From Chloroflexota bacterium (GTDB lineage Bacteria > Chloroflexota > Anaerolineae > CG2-30-64-16), in contig JAKPQT010000173.1 in the NCBI GenBank assembly GCA_029555885.1, forward strand, positions 1 through 15,557: a DNA stretch of 15,557 nucleotides, read 5' to 3'. A program made the position numbers and the translations under genes. A model generated the notes under the pieces. That model did not search any database. It saw only the letters and a list, made by a program, of their open reading frames with translations, and was not told the DNA's origin. Of this stretch, positions 12,517 through 15,557 are shown piece after piece (the first letter of the stretch is position 1; every line of letters starts with the position of its first letter).

Positions 12517-13992
12517 ATGAGCAACCTCAATCCACAGCAACCCAACATCCTGTTCATTCTCACCGACGACCAGGGCGCCTGGGCGCTCGGCGCGGCGGGC
12601 AACCGCGAGATACGCACGCCTAACCTGGACCGGCTGGCCGCGACGGGCACGCGCTGCGAAAACTTCTTCTGCGCATCGCCGGTGTGCTCGCCCGCGCGCG
12701 CCTCCATCCTGACGGGCTGCATCCCCTCGCAGCACGGTGTCCACGACTGGCTGCGCGCAGGGAACTATTCAGCCGAAGGGCCGCTGATCGAGTACCTGCA
12801 GGGCCAGCCGGGCTACACCGACTTCCTGGCCGCGGCCGGCTACACCTGCGGGCTGAGCGGCAAGTGGCACCTGGGCGATGCACATCACCCGCAGAAGGGG
12901 TTCAGCTACTGGGCCGTCCACGCGACGGGCGGCGGGCCCTACTACGGCGCACCTATGCTGCACCAGGGTGCGACTGAGGGCGAGCTTTACGCTGAGCCGC
13001 GCTACGTGACGGACGTCATCACGGACAACGCGCTGGCCTTCCTCGAAGCGCAAGCCGGCTCGGACCGGCCCTTCTACCTCGGCGTCCATTACACTGCGCC
13101 GCACAGCCCGTGGGACCGGGGCAACCACCCCGCGGACCTGTACGATAGCTACCGCCACGACTGCCCGTTCGAGTCGGTCCCCCACCTGCCCATGCATCCC
13201 TGGCAGGTCAACAGCGCGCCCGTCGGCCAGGATGACGCAGGCCGCCGCGACGTGCTCAGCGGCTACTTCAGCGCGGTCACTGCGATGGATGCCAACGTGG
13301 GCCGCCTGCTGGACTGGCTGGAGGCGCACGGGCTGCGCGAGAACACGCTGGTCATCTTCACGGGCGACAACGGCATGAACATGGGCCATCACGGGCTGTA
13401 CGGCAAGGGCAACGCCTCCTTCCCGCTCAACATGTTCGATACGTCGGTCAAGGTGCCCATGCTCCTGTCGCAGCCGGGCACGGTGGCGCAAGGGATCGTC
13501 AACCGCGACCTGTTGAGCCACTACGACCTCCTGCCGACCCTGCTCGCGCGCATCGGGTTGGCCGGTGCCGTGCCCGAGGGACTGCCCGGCCGCAACTTCG
13601 CGCACCTGCTCGACGGCAGCACCGCCACGACCCCGCACGACCTCGTGGTCAGCGTCTACGACGAGTACGGGCCGGTGCGCATGGTGCGGACGACCGAGTG
13701 GAAGTACGTCCACCGCTATCCCTACGGCCCGCACGAACTGTACCACCTGGCGGAGGACCCGGACGAGACGCACAACCTGGTTGGCGAAGCCGACCAGCAG
13801 GGGCGCATCCGGGAGCTGAAGGGCGAGCTCGACGACTGGTTCTTCCGCCACGTGGACCCGCAGGTGGACGGCGTGCGCGAGCCGGTCACGGGCAAGGGCC
13901 AGCTCGGTCTAGCCGGTTTCGCCTCCCGCGGGGCGAAGGTCTTCGCGGATGACTGGCACTACCTCCGCGAGACACCCGGCCCGCAGACGTAA
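12517..13992 (+). CDS. Type I sulfatase (alkaline phosphatase superfamily), cytoplasmic (491 aa)
   Basis: NILFILTDDQG (10-20) gives the metal-binding D17 and D18. CSPAR (57-61) is the sulfatase signature, whose C57 is converted to formylglycine by a maturase not in this window. GKWHLG (115-120) supplies the active-site Lys and His, HYTAPHSPW (191-199) another His, and FTGDNG (281-286) the second metal pair D284 and N285. The C-terminal subdomain ends with EWKYVHRYPYGPHELYHLAE, as in choline-sulfatase-like and polysaccharide sulfatases. It lacks a signal peptide, so it should cleave a sulfate ester inside the cell. The start is ATG 12517; no ribosome site precedes it and the promoter position implies a leaderless message. 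Repeat elements bracket the gene on both sides, and a GH2 glycosidase follows, pointing to use of a sulfated sugar. Substrate is unknown. Confidence 0.92.
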   Translation: MSNLNPQQPNILFILTDDQGAWALGAAGNREIRTPNLDRLAATGTRCENFFCASPVCSPARASILTGCIPSQHGVHDWLRAGNYSAEGPLIEYLQGQPGYTDFLAAAGYTCGLSGKWHLGDAHHPQKGFSYWAVHATGGGPYYGAPMLHQGATEGELYAEPRYVTDVITDNALAFLEAQAGSDRPFYLGVHYTAPHSPWDRGNHPADLYDSYRHDCPFESVPHLPMHPWQVNSAPVGQDDAGRRDVLSGYFSAVTAMDANVGRLLDWLEAHGLRENTLVIFTGDNGMNMGHHGLYGKGNASFPLNMFDTSVKVPMLLSQPGTVAQGIVNRDLLSHYDLLPTLLARIGLAGAVPEGLPGRNFAHLLDGSTATTPHDLVVSVYDEYGPVRMVRTTEWKYVHRYPYGPHELYHLAEDPDETHNLVGEADQQGRIRELKGELDDWFFRHVDPQVDGVREPVTGKGQLGLAGFASRGAKVFADDWHYLRETPGPQT

Positions 13993-14006
13993 GGCCACAG
14001 AGGACG

Positions 14007-14125
14007 GCGCGGCCATTGCGAATAATCGAATCCGGACACGAATACGCGAATCCTGGCTGGGCGGCACAATTCGCTTATTCGTGCCGCGCCCCGTGGGCGC
14101 ATTCGCTTATTCGGGATGGCCGCGC
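14007..14125. repeat. Dispersed palindromic element, copy C (119 bp)
   Basis: The arms 14007-14031 and 14101-14125 match in 22 of 25 positions, beginning with GCGCGGCCAT. An inner pair, CACGAATACGCGAAT (14037-14051) and ATTCGCTTATTCGTG (14069-14083), matches in 14 of 15. It starts 14 nt after the sulfatase stop and ends about 12 bp before the candidate -35 region of the GH2 gene. Confidence 0.88.
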
Positions 14126-14137
14126 ACTAACTCCGCT

Positions 14138-14166
14138 TTGCACGCCCGCCCAAACCGGTGTATGCT
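14138..14166 (+). promoter_or_regulatory. Candidate promoter of the GH2 gene
   Basis: TTGCAC at 14138-14143, a 17-bp spacer and TATGCT at 14161-14166. The -35 box is weak, as fits a regulated promoter. The predicted start is about 14173. Confidence 0.5.
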
Positions 14167-14177
14167 GCAACCGCCTC

Positions 14178-14189
14178 GAAAACGTTTTC
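14178..14189. promoter_or_regulatory. LacI-family-type operator before the GH2 gene
   Basis: GAAAACGTTTTC is a perfect 12-bp palindrome with a central CG, the hallmark of LacI/GalR-family operators. It lies just downstream of the predicted start of transcription, a blocking position. No LacI-type gene is in the window. Confidence 0.6.
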
Positions 14190-14238
14190 CCAGTGCCGCA
14201 CGGCAGCACATCAGTCCCTAAGAACACAGGAGCATGTA

Positions 14239-15557
14239 ATGACGCAAGCCATCCCCCGCCCTGACTACCCTCGCCCGCAGTTCGTCCGCGACGCGTGGGT
14301 CAACCTCAATGGCCCCTGGACCTACACCCTCGATCCCGGCAAGTCGGGCATGGAGCGCAGCTTCCAGTCCAGCGCCGGCTTCGACGGCGAGATCATTGTG
14401 CCCTTCTGCCCGGAGAGCCGGCTGTCCGGCATCGGCCACACCGACTTCATCGAGTGCATGTGGTATCAGCGCACGCTTCCGGTCCCCGCGGCGTGGCAGG
14501 GCCAGCGCATCCTCCTCCACTTCGGCGGCGTGGATTATGAGTGCGAGGCCTTCATCGACGGCCGCAGCGTGGGCCGGCACTACGGCGGGACCGTCTCGTT
14601 CACCTTCGACATCACCGCTTATGTCGAGCCAGGCCGCACCCACAACCTCGTGCTGTACGTCCACGACGACACGCGCCACAGCCACCAGCCGGGCGGCAAG
14701 CAGTCCATGCGCTACGCCTCGCACAACTGCCACTACACCCGCACGACCGGCATCTGGCAGACGGTCTGGCTCGAAGCCGTGCATCCCCACGGCATCCAGT
14801 CGGTCCAGATCGTGCCCGACCTCGACGGCGAACGCTTCATCGTCACCCCCACCTTCCACGCGGTGCGCCGGGGCCTGAGCTTCCGCGCACGCGTCGCACA
14901 CGAGAGTGAAGTAATCGGCCAGAAGACGGTGGCTGCAGCAAGCGGCGTGCCGTGCGTGCTGGAGCTGGCAGGCATCGGGCTACGGCCGTGGTCGCCGGAG
15001 GACCCGTTCCTGTACGACCTGTCTTTCGAGGTCGTCGACGAGACGGGCGAGACGCTGGACTACGTGGAGAGCTACGCCGGGCTGCGCAAGGTCCACATCG
15101 AGGGCAACCAGGTCTATCTCAACAACGAGCCCATCTACCTGCGCCTCGTGCTGGACCAGGGCTTCTACCCCGACGGCATCTGGACTGCACCGGACGACGC
15201 CGCGCTGCGCCGCGATATCGAGCTATCGATGGCCGCGGGGTTCAACGGCGCGCGGCTGCACCAGAAGGTGTTCGAGGAGCGCTTCCACTACTGGGCCGAC
15301 CGGCTGGGCTATCTCACGTGGGGCGAGTCGTCCTCCTGGGGGCTGGACGTCAAGGAGCCGGTCAGCGCGCGCAACTTCCTGGGTGAGTGGCGCGAGATTC
15401 TGATGCGCGACCGCAACCATCCCTCGATTATCGCGTGGACGCCCTTCAACGAGACGTGGGACACCGGCGACCGCCGCCAGCACAACCGGCTGCACATCGA
15501 CGCGTACGAGCTCTGCTGCAGCCTCGACCCCACCCGACCGGTCAACGACGCCAGCGG
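14239..15557 (+). CDS. Glycoside hydrolase family 2 protein (3' end outside window)
   Basis: 439 complete codons are visible of a protein that usually has 580 or more. Residues about 1-180 are the jelly-roll sugar-binding domain (RDAWVNLNGPWTYTLDP at 16-32, then HFGGVDYECEAFIDGRSVG and TGIWQTVWLE). Residues about 181-285 are the Ig-like domain. The TIM barrel starts near 290, with ARLHQKVFEERFHYWADRLG (H341) and RDRNHPSIIAWTPFNETWD; E405 of the NE pair is the expected acid/base. The nucleophile Glu lies beyond the window, so catalytic completeness is untested. It could be a beta-galactosidase, beta-glucuronidase or related enzyme. ATG 14239 has AGGAG 6 nt upstream. There is no signal peptide, so it should act on imported oligosaccharides. 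The upstream LacI-type palindrome suggests sugar-induced expression, and the neighbouring sulfatase may act on the same substrate. Confidence 0.9.
   Translation, partial: MTQAIPRPDYPRPQFVRDAWVNLNGPWTYTLDPGKSGMERSFQSSAGFDGEIIVPFCPESRLSGIGHTDFIECMWYQRTLPVPAAWQGQRILLHFGGVDYECEAFIDGRSVGRHYGGTVSFTFDITAYVEPGRTHNLVLYVHDDTRHSHQPGGKQSMRYASHNCHYTRTTGIWQTVWLEAVHPHGIQSVQIVPDLDGERFIVTPTFHAVRRGLSFRARVAHESEVIGQKTVAAASGVPCVLELAGIGLRPWSPEDPFLYDLSFEVVDETGETLDYVESYAGLRKVHIEGNQVYLNNEPIYLRLVLDQGFYPDGIWTAPDDAALRRDIELSMAAGFNGARLHQKVFEERFHYWADRLGYLTWGESSSWGLDVKEPVSARNFLGEWREILMRDRNHPSIIAWTPFNETWDTGDRRQHNRLHIDAYELCCSLDPTRPVNDAS

Noticed and set aside
12769..13851. Minus-strand open frame of 360 codons opposite the sulfatase
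   Set aside because: The sulfatase on the plus strand has all family motifs; the antisense frame has none.

Overview
The window is GC-rich DNA from a free-living bacterium and every gene lies on the plus strand. I favour Chloroflexota, perhaps Anaerolineae. The reasons are a CHAT-TPR protein, an N-terminal segment I recall from proteins of that phylum, a Thr/Ala/Gln-rich linker after the membrane segment of the TolB-like protein, and the mix of ADP-ribosylglycohydrolase-like, UroD-like, sulfatase and GH2 genes. This assignment is inference; no rRNA or other marker gene is present.

Layout. (1) Positions 1-4284: the 3' end of an aldo/keto reductase, a nucleotidyltransferase, an ADP-ribosylglycohydrolase-family protein with a C-terminal beta region, and a UroD-like protein, closely spaced as in an operon. 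(2) Positions 4307-5194: a toxin-antitoxin island with its own near-consensus promoter flanked by palindromes. It holds an RHH antitoxin, a MazF-type RNase overlapping it by 17 nt, and a 42-codon remnant of a second, CopG-type antitoxin whose stop overlaps the start of a SAM methyltransferase (5191-5994). (3) Positions 6196-9790: a strong promoter, a CHAT (caspase-like) protease with TPR-like repeats, a very stable intergenic hairpin, and a single-pass membrane protein with a TolB-like beta-propeller. (4) Positions 9925-12305: a metal-resistance operon with a consensus promoter, a palindromic operator over its -10 box, an ArsR/SmtB sensor with a complete alpha-5 zinc site, and a P1B-4-type metal-exporting ATPase joined to it by an ATGA overlap. 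(5) Positions 12481-15557: a cytoplasmic sulfatase that looks leaderless, then a GH2 glycosidase (cut by the window end) behind a LacI-type palindrome.

The main unexplained structure is a family of three 117-119 bp elements with terminal inverted repeats (6020-6136, 12330-12448, 14007-14125). All have the same orientation. Each begins 14-25 nt after a stop codon and ends before the promoter of the next gene, so they sit as punctuation between transcription units. They resemble MITEs or REP-like elements. Four promoters match TTGACA exactly with a 16-17 bp spacer and a near-perfect -10 box, and three of them show that the longest-ORF start codon is wrong or doubtful.

No tRNA, rRNA, CRISPR array or complete insertion sequence was seen. 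No stretch longer than 300 bases lacks a gene.
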